Source of the DNA: an uncultured Alphaproteobacteria bacterium
GTDB lineage: Bacteria; Pseudomonadota; Alphaproteobacteria; HIMB59
Assembly (NCBI GenBank): GCA_902527045.1
Contig: CABZNL010000001.1
Span: 1 to 64,000, forward strand
Length of the DNA: 64,000 nucleotides
Direction: 5' to 3'
Shown here: one piece after another, positions 20,273 to 34,773 of the stretch
Layout: the number at the start of each line of letters is the position of its first letter
Position numbering within the stretch: the stretch's first letter is position 1
Translations under genes and position numbers: made by a program
The notes under the pieces: generated by a model
What the model was told of the DNA's origin: nothing
Seen by the model: only the letters and a program-made list of their open reading frames with translations
The model's database searches: none

Positions 20273-21522
20273 GTGATTATTTTAAAGAAATTTTAAATCA
20301 CTCTAAAAAAGCCTCGAGTGCTATGTCCAAACTCTCTGCTGAGGATAGAAGTAGAATCTTAATGAATATTAGTGGGTTCCTTTTATCTAAAAAGGATGGG
20401 GTTTTAGAGGCTAATCGAATTGACATCGATAGAGCTAAGTCAAATAATATTTCTGCACCGATGATCAATAGACTTGTTCTGACTTCCGAGAAAATAGATC
20501 AGCTATCACGTGACGTGGAGAAAATAGCTCAAATGGAAGATCCACTAAATCAAACTTTAGAAAATTGGACCAATCCCTCAAATGGATTACAGTTTACAAA
20601 AGTCTCTGTTGCTATTGGTGTGATTGGAATTATTTACGAATCTCGACCTAATGTCACAATAGACGCTGCATGTCTTTGTCTTAGATCTGGAAATATTTCT
20701 ATTCTAAGAGGGGGTTCTGAATGTATTGAAACTAATAAAAAACTTTATGAATGTATTCAAGAAGCTCTAAAAGATTTGCAATTTGATCCTTACCTTGTCT
20801 GTTTCATTCAAAACACGGATCGCAGTTTTGTTGAGGAACTATTAAAAGCCGAGGGAGACATTGATGTCATCATTCCTCGAGGAGGAAAATCTTTAATCGA
20901 AACAATCTCTCAGAATTCTCGTGTTCCAACAATTAAACATTTAGAAGGTCTATGCCATACGTTTTGGGACATTGGATATGACAAAGAGAAAGCTGCTGAG
21001 GTAGTTGCAAATGCCAAACTGAGAAGGCCTGAAATTTGTGGAGCAACAGAAACGCTACTCATACATTCTGGTAATTCAGCAGAGAACATTTCACATGTCT
21101 TGGATAGCTTAAGGTCGCAAGGATGTGAAATCATAGGATGTGCTCGACTCAAAGAGATGTACTCAATTGACCGTGCTGCTACAGAAGATGATTGGTCTAC
21201 AGAATATTTAGATAAGAAAATAACTGTTAAAATAGTTGATAATGTTGAGGAATCTGTCGAACATATTAATAAATACTCTAGTGGTCATACAGAGAGTTGC
21301 TTGAGTGACAATCAAGAGTCCATCCAGTATTTTTTTCAAAATTGTAAAAGTGCCATTCTAATGAACAATGCCTCAACTCAATTTGCTGATGGTGGTGAAT
21401 TTGGATTTGGAGCAGAGATTGGTATATCCACTGATAAACTCCATGTCAGAGGACCTGTCGGTGCAAAGCATTTAACAACTTTTAAATATCAAGTAACAGG
21501 CAATCACACCACCCGGCCTTAA
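20269..21522 (+). CDS. proA: glutamate-5-semialdehyde dehydrogenase
   Basis: IGIIYESRPNVTIDAACLCLRSGN, VIIPRGGKSLI, ADGGEFGFGAEIGISTDKLHVRGPVG. Confidence 0.96.
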   Translation: MSDYFKEILNHSKKASSAMSKLSAEDRSRILMNISGFLLSKKDGVLEANRIDIDRAKSNNISAPMINRLVLTSEKIDQLSRDVEKIAQMEDPLNQTLENWTNPSNGLQFTKVSVAIGVIGIIYESRPNVTIDAACLCLRSGNISILRGGSECIETNKKLYECIQEALKDLQFDPYLVCFIQNTDRSFVEELLKAEGDIDVIIPRGGKSLIETISQNSRVPTIKHLEGLCHTFWDIGYDKEKAAEVVANAKLRRPEICGATETLLIHSGNSAENISHVLDSLRSQGCEIIGCARLKEMYSIDRAATEDDWSTEYLDKKITVKIVDNVEESVEHINKYSSGHTESCLSDNQESIQYFFQNCKSAILMNNASTQFADGGEFGFGAEIGISTDKLHVRGPVGAKHLTTFKYQVTGNHTTRP

Positions 21523-21935
21523 TGGAATTTCGTCAAAATTTACAAGAATTAAAATCTCAGATTGATTATCTTGGCTCTTTAAAAAAAGAGGATATTACCC
21601 ATATTATTAAATCGTCGATTTATGAAATAGAAAATTTAAAAATTTTTAATGAGGAGGAATTAAATGAAATCAATAAAGTGACTCTTACCAGTGAGCCCTT
21701 TAATAATCTTTTCTTTAAATATAATAAAGAACCTTTAGTTAGTAGAGGTGTTATTTATCTAGAGGAAGAAAATGATCTTCACTTTATCATTTCGTTATTT
21801 TATTTTTTTAAACAAAGGGTGCCAATTTTGTTTCATACTAATTCAAAGTTGCAATTACAGTCTATCAACATCTTATTCAAATTTCTTGAAGAAAATGGTG
21901 TCTCTAAAAAAATTTTGATTGGAATAAATGACTAA
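21522..21935 (+). CDS. hypothetical protein between proA and nadD
   Basis: 137 aa ORF overlapping both neighbours; no recognised motif. Confidence 0.55.
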   Translation: MEFRQNLQELKSQIDYLGSLKKEDITHIIKSSIYEIENLKIFNEEELNEINKVTLTSEPFNNLFFKYNKEPLVSRGVIYLEEENDLHFIISLFYFFKQRVPILFHTNSKLQLQSINILFKFLEENGVSKKILIGIND

Positions 21936-22485
21936 GAAGATTGGATTGTATGGTGGATTTTTTAATCCCTTTCACGAAGGCCATCTTCATGTAATAAAAA
22001 GTTCTATTGCAAATTTAAATCTTCAAAAACTGATAGTCCTTCCTACTTATCAAAACCCCCTTAAGTCAAACCAAAACTCCAAACCAATAAAATCTCAATT
22101 ATCGAATATTCGCTCTCAAATCAAAGAGCCTTTAGTCAAAGTATCAGATTTTGAACATCGCTATCAAATGAAATGCACGTACGATGTACTTCAAAAGATT
22201 AGCACGAAATGTGACCTGAACTCTTTTTTTTTAATAATGGGACTTGATCAGCTTGGTCATTTTCATAAATGGAAAGAATATGAATGGATATTAAAAAATA
22301 TTAGTATTTGCGTTATTTATAGACCGAGATATGATGAATTTATTGAAAATTCAACAGTCCAAAAACAATTTCCCCATTTATTTATGCCTAATTTAGAAAC
22401 ATTTATCAATAATTCTACTCCCTGTTCACATATCCTTAACGTTTCAGGAGTAGAAATATCATCAAGTGAGTTACGAAATTCCTAA
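21928..22485 (+). CDS. nadD: nicotinate-nucleotide adenylyltransferase
   Basis: IGLYGGFFNPFHEGHLHV, SGVEISSSELR. Confidence 0.92.
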   Translation: MTKKIGLYGGFFNPFHEGHLHVIKSSIANLNLQKLIVLPTYQNPLKSNQNSKPIKSQLSNIRSQIKEPLVKVSDFEHRYQMKCTYDVLQKISTKCDLNSFFLIMGLDQLGHFHKWKEYEWILKNISICVIYRPRYDEFIENSTVQKQFPHLFMPNLETFINNSTPCSHILNVSGVEISSSELRNS

Positions 22486-22834
22486 TCACGATAAAGATAT
22501 CTCAGTAAAAGCGATAGTTGACTGTCTTGAAGACAATAAGGCAGAAAATATCTCAGTTATTTCTCTTAAAGGTAAAGCAGAGTTTGCAGAATTTATGGTT
22601 GTTGCATCTGGACGGTCAAACAAGCATGTGGACTCAGTTTCAGATAAAGTTTACCGAGACCTTAAAAAACATAAACTTTATTGCAACAAACCTGAGGGAA
22701 AGCCCCTTTGCGACTGGACGGTCATTGATGCGGGGCACGTTTTAGTGCATATTTTTAGAAATGAAGTACGTGAAATCTATGATTTGGAAAAATTATGGTC
22801 CGAAGACTTTAATAGCATTAACACAGCTTCTTAA
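22466..22834 (+). CDS. rsfS: ribosomal silencing factor RsfS
   Basis: FMVVASGRSNKHVDSVSDKV, CDWTVIDAGHVLVHIF. Confidence 0.93.
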   Translation: MSYEIPNHDKDISVKAIVDCLEDNKAENISVISLKGKAEFAEFMVVASGRSNKHVDSVSDKVYRDLKKHKLYCNKPEGKPLCDWTVIDAGHVLVHIFRNEVREIYDLEKLWSEDFNSINTAS

Positions 22835-22844
22835 AAAGTCACTT

Positions 22845-24071
22845 ATGCAAAGAATTCTTCTTATCCTCATTTTTGTTTTTAATACAAATGTCAGTTTATC
22901 AGACACAAAAGAAACATATAAACAACTCAGTATTTTTAACGAGGTATATAATCGAGTAAAAAATCAATATGTTGAAGAAGTAACTGATAAAGATTTAATA
23001 GAGAAGGCTTTGAATGGAATGCTTCAGGCCTTAGACCCGCATTCAAGCTTTATGAGTGAAGAGATTTATAAAGAGATGCAAATGGATACCTCAGGTGCCT
23101 TTGGAGGATTGGGTATAGAAATTACAACTGATAAAGGTTTTATAAAAGTAGTATCCCCAATTGACGACACACCCGCCTACAATGCTGGAATTTTAGCTGG
23201 AGATTATATTACGCACTTAGATGGTACATCGGTTGTTGATATGACTTTAAAAGAGGCAATCGACATTATGAAAGGCGAACCCGGAACAACTATAGTTTTG
23301 ACAATTTTTAGATCTAGCGAGGAACCATTTGATGTAAGCATTAAAAGAGATATCATTAAAGTTGCATCTGTGAAACATCGTCTTATTAATGATGTGGGAT
23401 ATATCAGAATCATTCAATTTAACGAACAAACAACAAGTGGATTAAAAAAAAGTATCAAAGAACTTGAAGAGAGTGATAACCCTCCGATTGGTTACGTTTT
23501 GGATTTAAGAAATAATCCTGGCGGACTATTGAACGAGTCTGTTTCTGTGACAGATATATTTCTTGATCAAGGAGAAATCGTTTCAATCAGAGGCAGGGAG
23601 AAAAAAGATGTTCAAGTTTTCTCAGCTAAAAAAGGAGATCTTATTAATGGGAAACCCTTGATAATTCTGATTAATGAAGGTTCTGCGTCAGCCTCTGAAA
23701 TTGTTGCAGGTGCATTACAAGATCATGATAGAGCAGTTATAATGGGTATCAAATCATTTGGGAAAGGATCTGTTCAAACTATAATTCCAATTGACAGTGG
23801 CGCTATCAGACTGACCATAGCCAAATATTACACCCCGAGTGGAGACTCTATACAAGCAATAGGCATCGAACCAGATGTTGTGGTTCCAAGAGCCGAGCTT
23901 AATGTTATTGATAATAATTTTACATTTAGAGAGTCAGATTACCGTGAAGCTTTAGATAACGAAACCAATGAAGAAAGTGAAGAGGAAATCTCACCAAGTG
24001 AAATTCTTGAAAAAGATTATCAACTGTCTCGTGCCGTAGATGCAGTGAAAACAATTGCCGTTTTAAATTAA
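22845..24071 (+). CDS. ctpA: S41 carboxyl-terminal processing protease
   Basis: ALDPHSSFM, PDZ domain, LRNNPGGLL, GSASASEIVAGALQDH, GKGSVQ; ORF extends to 22761 but MQRILLILIFVFNT signal peptide begins at 22845. Confidence 0.92.
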   Translation: MQRILLILIFVFNTNVSLSDTKETYKQLSIFNEVYNRVKNQYVEEVTDKDLIEKALNGMLQALDPHSSFMSEEIYKEMQMDTSGAFGGLGIEITTDKGFIKVVSPIDDTPAYNAGILAGDYITHLDGTSVVDMTLKEAIDIMKGEPGTTIVLTIFRSSEEPFDVSIKRDIIKVASVKHRLINDVGYIRIIQFNEQTTSGLKKSIKELEESDNPPIGYVLDLRNNPGGLLNESVSVTDIFLDQGEIVSIRGREKKDVQVFSAKKGDLINGKPLIILINEGSASASEIVAGALQDHDRAVIMGIKSFGKGSVQTIIPIDSGAIRLTIAKYYTPSGDSIQAIGIEPDVVVPRAELNVIDNNFTFRESDYREALDNETNEESEEEISPSEILEKDYQLSRAVDAVKTIAVLN

Positions 24072-24544
24072 TGAAAATCAATCCTAAGGATTTTCGCCCA
24101 AATGTTGGTATGATGATTTTAAATCACCATAAAGAAATCTTTGTTGGCAAAAGAATTGATCATCCCTCCGAATTTTGGCAAATGCCACAAGGGGGGATAG
24201 ACTCAAAAGAAAAATCTGAAGTTGCAGCCTTAAGAGAAATGGAAGAAGAGGTTGGAATAAAAAAGAGTAAAGTTAAATTAATCTCTCAAAGTAAAGAGTG
24301 GTATTACTATTCTTTACCTAAAGATTTATCAAAAACTCTATGGAAAGGTAAATACAAGGGTCAACGCCAGAAATGGTTTTTATATGAGTTCAAAGGAAGC
24401 GAGAAAGATATAAACATTCATACAGCTCACCCTGAATTCTCCGACTACAAGTGGGTTAAACAAAATTTTCTTGTACCCAATATCGTTCCTTTTAAAAAGG
24501 CTATATACAAAAAATTATTAATAGAATTTAAAGACTATTTATAA
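24071..24544 (+). CDS. rppH: RNA pyrophosphohydrolase (Nudix)
   Basis: RPNVGMMILN, WQMPQGGID, REMEEEVG Nudix box. Confidence 0.93.
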   Translation: MKINPKDFRPNVGMMILNHHKEIFVGKRIDHPSEFWQMPQGGIDSKEKSEVAALREMEEEVGIKKSKVKLISQSKEWYYYSLPKDLSKTLWKGKYKGQRQKWFLYEFKGSEKDINIHTAHPEFSDYKWVKQNFLVPNIVPFKKAIYKKLLIEFKDYL

Positions 24545-24900
24545 GGAGGGTTGTTTACTACCTGCTCAAAAGTACCAAGAGCAGTCTCATTCCCCTCTAG
24601 TTCTTGGAAGGTTTTGGATTGTTGGTAGTTAGAACTATTGACGTCAGATAGTGACTCGATTTGATCAACTAAGACTTCACAGACTTTTTCTTTCAGCATT
24701 ACTAAGCCACCAGAAACAAAGAAGCTCTCGTCTACTTTGTTTGCAGACATAATTACCATTTGACCTGGTCGAAGGGAGCTGATGAACGGAGAATGGTTGG
24801 GCATTGCAGCAAAATCACCCTCCGCACCTGGCAATACTGCCATTTCAACTTCTTTTTCAAAAATGACTTTTTGAGGAGATACGACCTTTAAATTGATCAT
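24535..24900 (-). CDS. atpC: ATP synthase epsilon subunit
   Basis: NLKVVSPQKVIFEKEVEMAVLPGAEGDFAAMPNHSPFI. Confidence 0.93.
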   Translation of the reverse strand: MINLKVVSPQKVIFEKEVEMAVLPGAEGDFAAMPNHSPFISSLRPGQMVIMSANKVDESFFVSGGLVMLKEKVCEVLVDQIESLSDVNSSNYQQSKTFQELEGNETALGTFEQVVNNPPYK

Positions 24901-24902
24901 GT

Positions 24903-29297
<4,395 letters not shown>

Positions 29298-29362
29298 TTT
29301 GTGTTGTTAACCAAGATTTTTTATCACATCACTAGCCTTACGGGCATCATACAAATGACGCA

Positions 29363-31435
29363 TCAAGCAATTGATAGTGGATCAATATCAATATTCAAAA
29401 AACGCCTGTAATTGGGGGTTATTTTTGTCATTAATATATTAGTTTTTTTTCTTAAAGCCTGATACGACCTCTCCTTGAAATAGAAGTTCTCATGAAAATG
29501 TCTCATTTTGTAAGGAATCAATGAGGGAACAGGACCTAAAATATCAAGTTTACTATTTTTTGATATATCGAGAATTTCTTGGCAAACCTCTCTTAAGGCT
29601 GAGACGTTAGGATGAATTAATTGAATCTGAGCTATTTTATAAAAGGGAGGAAGGTTATTTTCTTCTCTTCTTTGGAGTTCTAATTTTATGAATTGATCTC
29701 TACTCTGGTTTTTTAATGAATTATAAATTGAATGCTCTGGGCTATAAGTTTGTAATAAAACTTTTCCCCTATCCCCCTCTCTACCAGACCTTCCTGCAAC
29801 TTGTTGTAAAAGTTGGTAGGTTTTTTCCATAGCCCTAAAATCTGGACTATAAAGGCTTGAGTCAGCATCAATAATATTTACTAATTTCAAATTTGGAAAA
29901 TGAAAAGATTTACCTATTATTTGAGACCCTATTAAAAGATTAGTCTTTAAATTGTATATGTTTTCTATGATGTCTTTTTTATTTTTTTTAGATTTCAAAG
30001 TATCACTAGAAATTAGTTGATTTGAGTATCCGGGAAAAAGACGTGCTACTTCCTCTTGGAGTCTCTCTAATCCTATTCCAATTGACACAAACTTTTTAGA
30101 TGAACACATTTTGCATATTTGATCAGGTTCAAAAAAGTTTGAACAATGATGACAAACAAGCCTATCAATTTTCTTATGATAAACTAAATTTGCTGCACAG
30201 TTTTGGCATTGTATTGGTGTATGACAACTTGCACATATTTTAGATGGAGCATAGCCCCTTCTATTTAGAAAAAATAATACTTGTCCTTTTTGTTTTAAGA
30301 TCTTATTTGTTTCATCGAATACTTGTTTTGAAATCCAAGCCTTTGGACTTGGTTTTGATTGGTTCATGTCAACAATTTCCACTAATGGTAACTGAGTTTT
30401 ATGAAATTGATTAGATAAGTTATGAATTTTAAATTTATCCTGATTAGAATTATGAAGGCTCTCTAATGAGGGAGATGCGCTAATTAAGAGACACAATGCT
30501 TTTGAACATTTTGCTTTATATATAGCCATATCTCTTGCTTGATATTTTGGTCCATCCTCTTGTTTGTAAGAGGAGTCATGCTCTTCATCGCAGATAATTA
30601 ATTTTAAATTTTTAAAAGGAAGGAGAACGGATGACCTAGCGCCAACTAAAACGCATGGCTCACCCGATAACAAAGATCTCATTATTCTAGCTTTTTGAAT
30701 TTTTGATTGTTTTGAATGCCATATAAAAGGTTGGCAGCCAAAATATTTAAAAAATCTCTTTGACCACTCCTCAGTTAAGGCTATTTCTGGCAATAGTATT
30801 AAAGACTGATTACCATTTTCTAAATTAGACTCAACTGCTTTCAAATATAACTCTGTTTTCCCTGAGCCCGTAACACCATCTACTAAATGAACTTGAAAAT
30901 TATTTTTTTGATTAAATTCAAATGATTTGAAAATTTTTTCTTGATCAGAGTTTAATGTAATATTTTGTGCCATTTGATCAAAAATAAAACTTTTAGTAGT
31001 TCGAGAAATTTTTTTTTCTTCTGATAATTTTTGCCAATCTTTTTTAGAAAGATTTAATTTATTAATTAAACTTTTTTGAGTTTCATATATTATATTTTTA
31101 AAAAGATAATAACTCTTTAATTGTGTATCAGGAAAACGCTGCACTGCCATTTTCAAAATCATACCTAAATCAATGAAACAATGTTTTGACACATACTTAT
31201 AAAAATCTAAATTTTCTGCACTAATAGCAAATTGGTGCACGTTACTTATTGAAAGAACCTTATTAATATTAAATTTTAGATCTTTGATATTTGTTTGAGA
31301 TATAATTAACCCAGTTGATTTCTTTTTTCTAAGGGGTATCTCAACAATTGAACCAACTTGGATGGAATAAGAGTATTTATAAGTCAAACCCTCATTAATT
31401 TGCCCTAATGGCATGACTTGGTAATAATAATCCAT
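29363..31435 (-). CDS. priA: primosomal protein N' (PriA helicase)
   Basis: DGVTGSGKTELYL, CDEEHDSSYKQEDGPKYQARD, FLNRRGYAPSKICASC zinc region, GRSGR. Confidence 0.95.
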   Translation of the reverse strand: MDYYYQVMPLGQINEGLTYKYSYSIQVGSIVEIPLRKKKSTGLIISQTNIKDLKFNINKVLSISNVHQFAISAENLDFYKYVSKHCFIDLGMILKMAVQRFPDTQLKSYYLFKNIIYETQKSLINKLNLSKKDWQKLSEEKKISRTTKSFIFDQMAQNITLNSDQEKIFKSFEFNQKNNFQVHLVDGVTGSGKTELYLKAVESNLENGNQSLILLPEIALTEEWSKRFFKYFGCQPFIWHSKQSKIQKARIMRSLLSGEPCVLVGARSSVLLPFKNLKLIICDEEHDSSYKQEDGPKYQARDMAIYKAKCSKALCLLISASPSLESLHNSNQDKFKIHNLSNQFHKTQLPLVEIVDMNQSKPSPKAWISKQVFDETNKILKQKGQVLFFLNRRGYAPSKICASCHTPIQCQNCAANLVYHKKIDRLVCHHCSNFFEPDQICKMCSSKKFVSIGIGLERLQEEVARLFPGYSNQLISSDTLKSKKNKKDIIENIYNLKTNLLIGSQIIGKSFHFPNLKLVNIIDADSSLYSPDFRAMEKTYQLLQQVAGRSGREGDRGKVLLQTYSPEHSIYNSLKNQSRDQFIKLELQRREENNLPPFYKIAQIQLIHPNVSALREVCQEILDISKNSKLDILGPVPSLIPYKMRHFHENFYFKERSYQALRKKTNILMTKITPNYRRFLNIDIDPLSIA

Positions 31436-31470
31436 TTTTAAATTTTGATTCTATTTTATAATATAATGTA

Positions 31471-32451
31471 ATGAATTTTATTGAACTGCTAGAAAGGTCA
31501 AAAATAGATAATTCCTCAATACAAGACTTTGATAAATGGGCCACACATTTAAAAGACATAAAAGGACATTCTGAAAATACCTATAGATCATACTGTTTTG
31601 ATGTATGCGATTTTTTAATTTTTTTTAAGTTCTATAATGGATATTCAGTATCTTTATCTAGTTTAAAAGATTTAAATTTACAAACATTTAGAGCATGGTT
31701 AGCAGACCTTGGTGGAAATAGGGAATATGAAAATGTTTATAAAAAACCCTTGTCAGCTAGATCTAGAAGAAGAGCTATTAGTTCTATTAAGAATTATTTT
31801 AAGTATTCATCTTTTAAAAATGACTTATATAAAATTGCTTATAGTGAGGTTCAATTATTAAAAAATCCTAAAATTCCAAGGTCTTTACCAAAACCTATAT
31901 CAGAGGGAGATATAGAACTTTTAATTAATGAGTTAAAAAAAATTTCAAAAAAAACTTGGATTCAAAAAAGAAATCTTGCATTGCTCTATCTTTTATATGG
32001 GTGTGGTCTGCGGATAAATGAGGCTTTATCTATTACTAAAAATCATTTAGTTGATAAAAATTCTCTTACAATTTTGGGAAAAGGAAATAAGGAAAGATTA
32101 GTGCCAGTCCTAGATATTGTTGCACACTCAATAGAAAATTATCTAAACGAAATACCTTATGAATTATCTAAAAATGTTTCGATATTTGTTGGAGACAGAG
32201 GGAGTCCTCTTAAGGCTTCATCTTTTCAAAGGGATTTAAAAAATGCCAGAGTTAATTTAGGTCTTCCGAAAACAGCAACACCACACTCTTTAAGACATAG
32301 TTTTGCAACACATTTGTTAAAAAATGGAGGAGATTTGAGAATTATTCAAGAATTATTAGGTCATAGCTCTTTATCCACAACTCAATTATACACTGAAGTC
32401 GACGACATAAGTTTAGAAAAGACATACAAGGAAAAAAATCCAAGTAAATAA
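31471..32451 (+). CDS. tyrosine recombinase XerC/XerD
   Basis: LYGCGLRINEALSI, TPHSLRHSFATHLLKNGGDLRIIQELLGHSSLSTTQLYTEV. Confidence 0.93.
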   Translation: MNFIELLERSKIDNSSIQDFDKWATHLKDIKGHSENTYRSYCFDVCDFLIFFKFYNGYSVSLSSLKDLNLQTFRAWLADLGGNREYENVYKKPLSARSRRRAISSIKNYFKYSSFKNDLYKIAYSEVQLLKNPKIPRSLPKPISEGDIELLINELKKISKKTWIQKRNLALLYLLYGCGLRINEALSITKNHLVDKNSLTILGKGNKERLVPVLDIVAHSIENYLNEIPYELSKNVSIFVGDRGSPLKASSFQRDLKNARVNLGLPKTATPHSLRHSFATHLLKNGGDLRIIQELLGHSSLSTTQLYTEVDDISLEKTYKEKNPSK

Positions 32452-32453
32452 AT

Positions 32454-33218
32454 TTAGATTTTTCCTCTAACAATAAAATGAGGATTGATTATTTCTTTTT
32501 TTGAATATTGCAATCTAACACCACTGAGATCTTTAACGCTACCTCCTGCTCCCTCTACCACTGCCTGTGCTGCTGCTGTATCCCATTCAGAGGTAGGTCC
32601 AAGTCTAGGATATAAATCTGCAAGACCCTCAGCGATCATACAAAATTTTAATGAACTGCCTGCTTGTAAAATATCAAAGTCATTAAACTGAGATAAAAAG
32701 TTTCTTGTAGTTTCGTTAAGATGGCTTCTACTGGTAACAATCTTTAATTTATCAGTGGGTGCCTTGGCAAAAATTTCTGTGATATTATTATAACTTAACT
32801 TGAATGATCCTTTGTTCAGCCCTCCAAAAAATAAAGTTTTATCTTTAGGAACATAAACAAAACCTTGAATAGGATAATTATTTTCGATGAGAGCAATATT
32901 GACTGTAAATTCACCATTCTTGTTAATAAATTCTTTAGTGCCATCTAGAGGATCAACCAGCCAATATTTAGGCTCATTTGTATACTTTAAGTTGCCCTCC
33001 TCTGAAATGATGGGATAATTTGAAATAGATGATAGCAAATCAGAAATATGTTCATGTGATTCTAAATCTGCCTGAGTTAAGGGACTTTTATCATCTTTAT
33101 ACTCGACATTTTGGTCAAAACTCTCATAAATTTTAATTATTTTTTGTGAACATTGCTCAAGACATACACTAATTTCATTGTAAAATTCAAATTGTCGTAT
33201 TTTGTCATTTTTTTGCAT
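32454..33218 (-). CDS. cysQ: 3'(2'),5'-bisphosphate nucleotidase CysQ
   Basis: KSPLTQADLESHEHI, ISEEG, WLVDPLDGTKEFI, SEWDTAAAQAVVEGAGG. Confidence 0.92.
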   Translation of the reverse strand: MQKNDKIRQFEFYNEISVCLEQCSQKIIKIYESFDQNVEYKDDKSPLTQADLESHEHISDLLSSISNYPIISEEGNLKYTNEPKYWLVDPLDGTKEFINKNGEFTVNIALIENNYPIQGFVYVPKDKTLFFGGLNKGSFKLSYNNITEIFAKAPTDKLKIVTSRSHLNETTRNFLSQFNDFDILQAGSSLKFCMIAEGLADLYPRLGPTSEWDTAAAQAVVEGAGGSVKDLSGVRLQYSKKEIINPHFIVRGKI

Positions 33219-33300
33219 TATATTAAAAAAAAAATTTTTTTTATGTACATTTTGAATATTTTTTGTATTTTTCCATAAATACGACAGGCGGTTTATTATA

Positions 33301-34773
33301 ATGAATCATACTTTATTTTTCAAAATTAACCCATCAATTAAATATCCTGCTTGGGATAGCGATAGTCACTATAAATTTCTATTAGGTCAAAAATTATTTA
33401 AAACAAAGAGGTCCTATGAAAGGTGGCTGGAAAAGTTATCTATTTTCCCAGAAAATCTTAATTTAAATAATTATTTAGAAATACATAAGACGCAAGTAAA
33501 CAAATTAATATATGATTATTTTATAAAAAAGTTTGAAAAACAAAGATCACTGATTTTATTTGTTCAATATATTGAAGTAAATAATACAAAATTTTTGTTT
33601 GCTAACGATAGACGTAACGGAAGATTATGGGTAAAAGTTAAATCTAAAAAAATTAATGATATATCTGATGGGCTAAAATACTTTTCAAAGCTTAGAAAAA
33701 AAAATATTATTATTTTTCCAGATATTAATCTTCTAAATATTTTTGTTGAAGAGAAGATTAATGAAAAGCTTGTAAACTATAAATTAAAGCACCCTATTCA
33801 TTTTCCTGATTATTTATTTAAAATAAATAAATTAAATATCAAAGATACAAAATTATTAAAAAAATTTAACTTACCTCAAAACAGCTATCTCTCTGATCTA
33901 GAAGCAGAAAGTATCCACATTATTAGAGAGGTTGTTAGTGAAACTAAAAATCCTGTCATGCTTTATTCTATAGGAAAAGATAGTTCAGTGATGTTAAGAC
34001 TTGCGAAAAAAGCTTTTTATCCCAGCCCTCCTCCTTTCCCTTTGGTACATGTAGATACTCGGTGGAAATTTCGTGAAATGTATTTATTTAGAAGTTGGAT
34101 TGCAAAAAATAGTGGTATGAAGTTAATTACTCACATAAATCCCGAGGGTATTAAATCAAATATTAATCCTTTTGATCATGGGTCCGTTGTTCATACCGAT
34201 ATTATGAAGACACAAAGCTTAAAGCAAATTTTAGACAAGTATAAGTATGATGCTGCTTTTGGTGGCGCTAGAAGAGATGAGGAAAAATCAAGAGCCAAAG
34301 AAAGGATTTTTTCATTTAGAACTCCCTCTCATCAATGGGATCCTAAAAATCAACGTCCGGAACTTTGGTCTCTATATAATTCTAGAGTTAATAAGGGTGA
34401 AAGTACCAGAGTTTTTCCTTTATCAAATTGGACAGAGCTAGATATTTGGCAATATATCTACCAAGAACAAATACCAATTGTTCCCTTATATTTTGCAAAA
34501 GTTAGACCTGTGGTTATTAGAGATGGAATGATTGTTATGATCGACGATGATCGATTTAATCTTCAATCAAATGAAAAGATAGAATTAAAAAAAATTAGAT
34601 TCAGAACACTTGGGTGCTATCCCTTAACTGGAGCCATTGAATCTGATGCAAATACACTTGAAGATATTGTACTCGAGCTCCTTCAATCTAGGACATCTGA
34701 AAGACAAGGAAGGGCTATCGACTCTGACTACGGAAGTTCTATGGAAATGAAAAAAATTGATGGATATTTTTAA
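33301..34773 (+). CDS. cysD: sulfate adenylyltransferase subunit 2 (CysD) with ~190-aa N-terminal extension
   Basis: [82 protein letters not shown]; continuous frame from ATG 33301. Confidence 0.92.
   Translation: MNHTLFFKINPSIKYPAWDSDSHYKFLLGQKLFKTKRSYERWLEKLSIFPENLNLNNYLEIHKTQVNKLIYDYFIKKFEKQRSLILFVQYIEVNNTKFLFANDRRNGRLWVKVKSKKINDISDGLKYFSKLRKKNIIIFPDINLLNIFVEEKINEKLVNYKLKHPIHFPDYLFKINKLNIKDTKLLKKFNLPQNSYLSDLEAESIHIIREVVSETKNPVMLYSIGKDSSVMLRLAKKAFYPSPPPFPLVHVDTRWKFREMYLFRSWIAKNSGMKLITHINPEGIKSNINPFDHGSVVHTDIMKTQSLKQILDKYKYDAAFGGARRDEEKSRAKERIFSFRTPSHQWDPKNQRPELWSLYNSRVNKGESTRVFPLSNWTELDIWQYIYQEQIPIVPLYFAKVRPVVIRDGMIVMIDDDRFNLQSNEKIELKKIRFRTLGCYPLTGAIESDANTLEDIVLELLQSRTSERQGRAIDSDYGSSMEMKKIDGYF

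Noticed and set aside
32370-32385. Additional TTATCCACA DnaA box in the Xer gene
   Set aside because: Single coding-region occurrence, expected by chance in AT-rich DNA.
31471-32451. Tyrosine recombinase as integrase of the tRNA-Arg island
   Set aside because: The sequence and its position next to priA look like housekeeping XerC/XerD; 8 kb from the island and not inside it.
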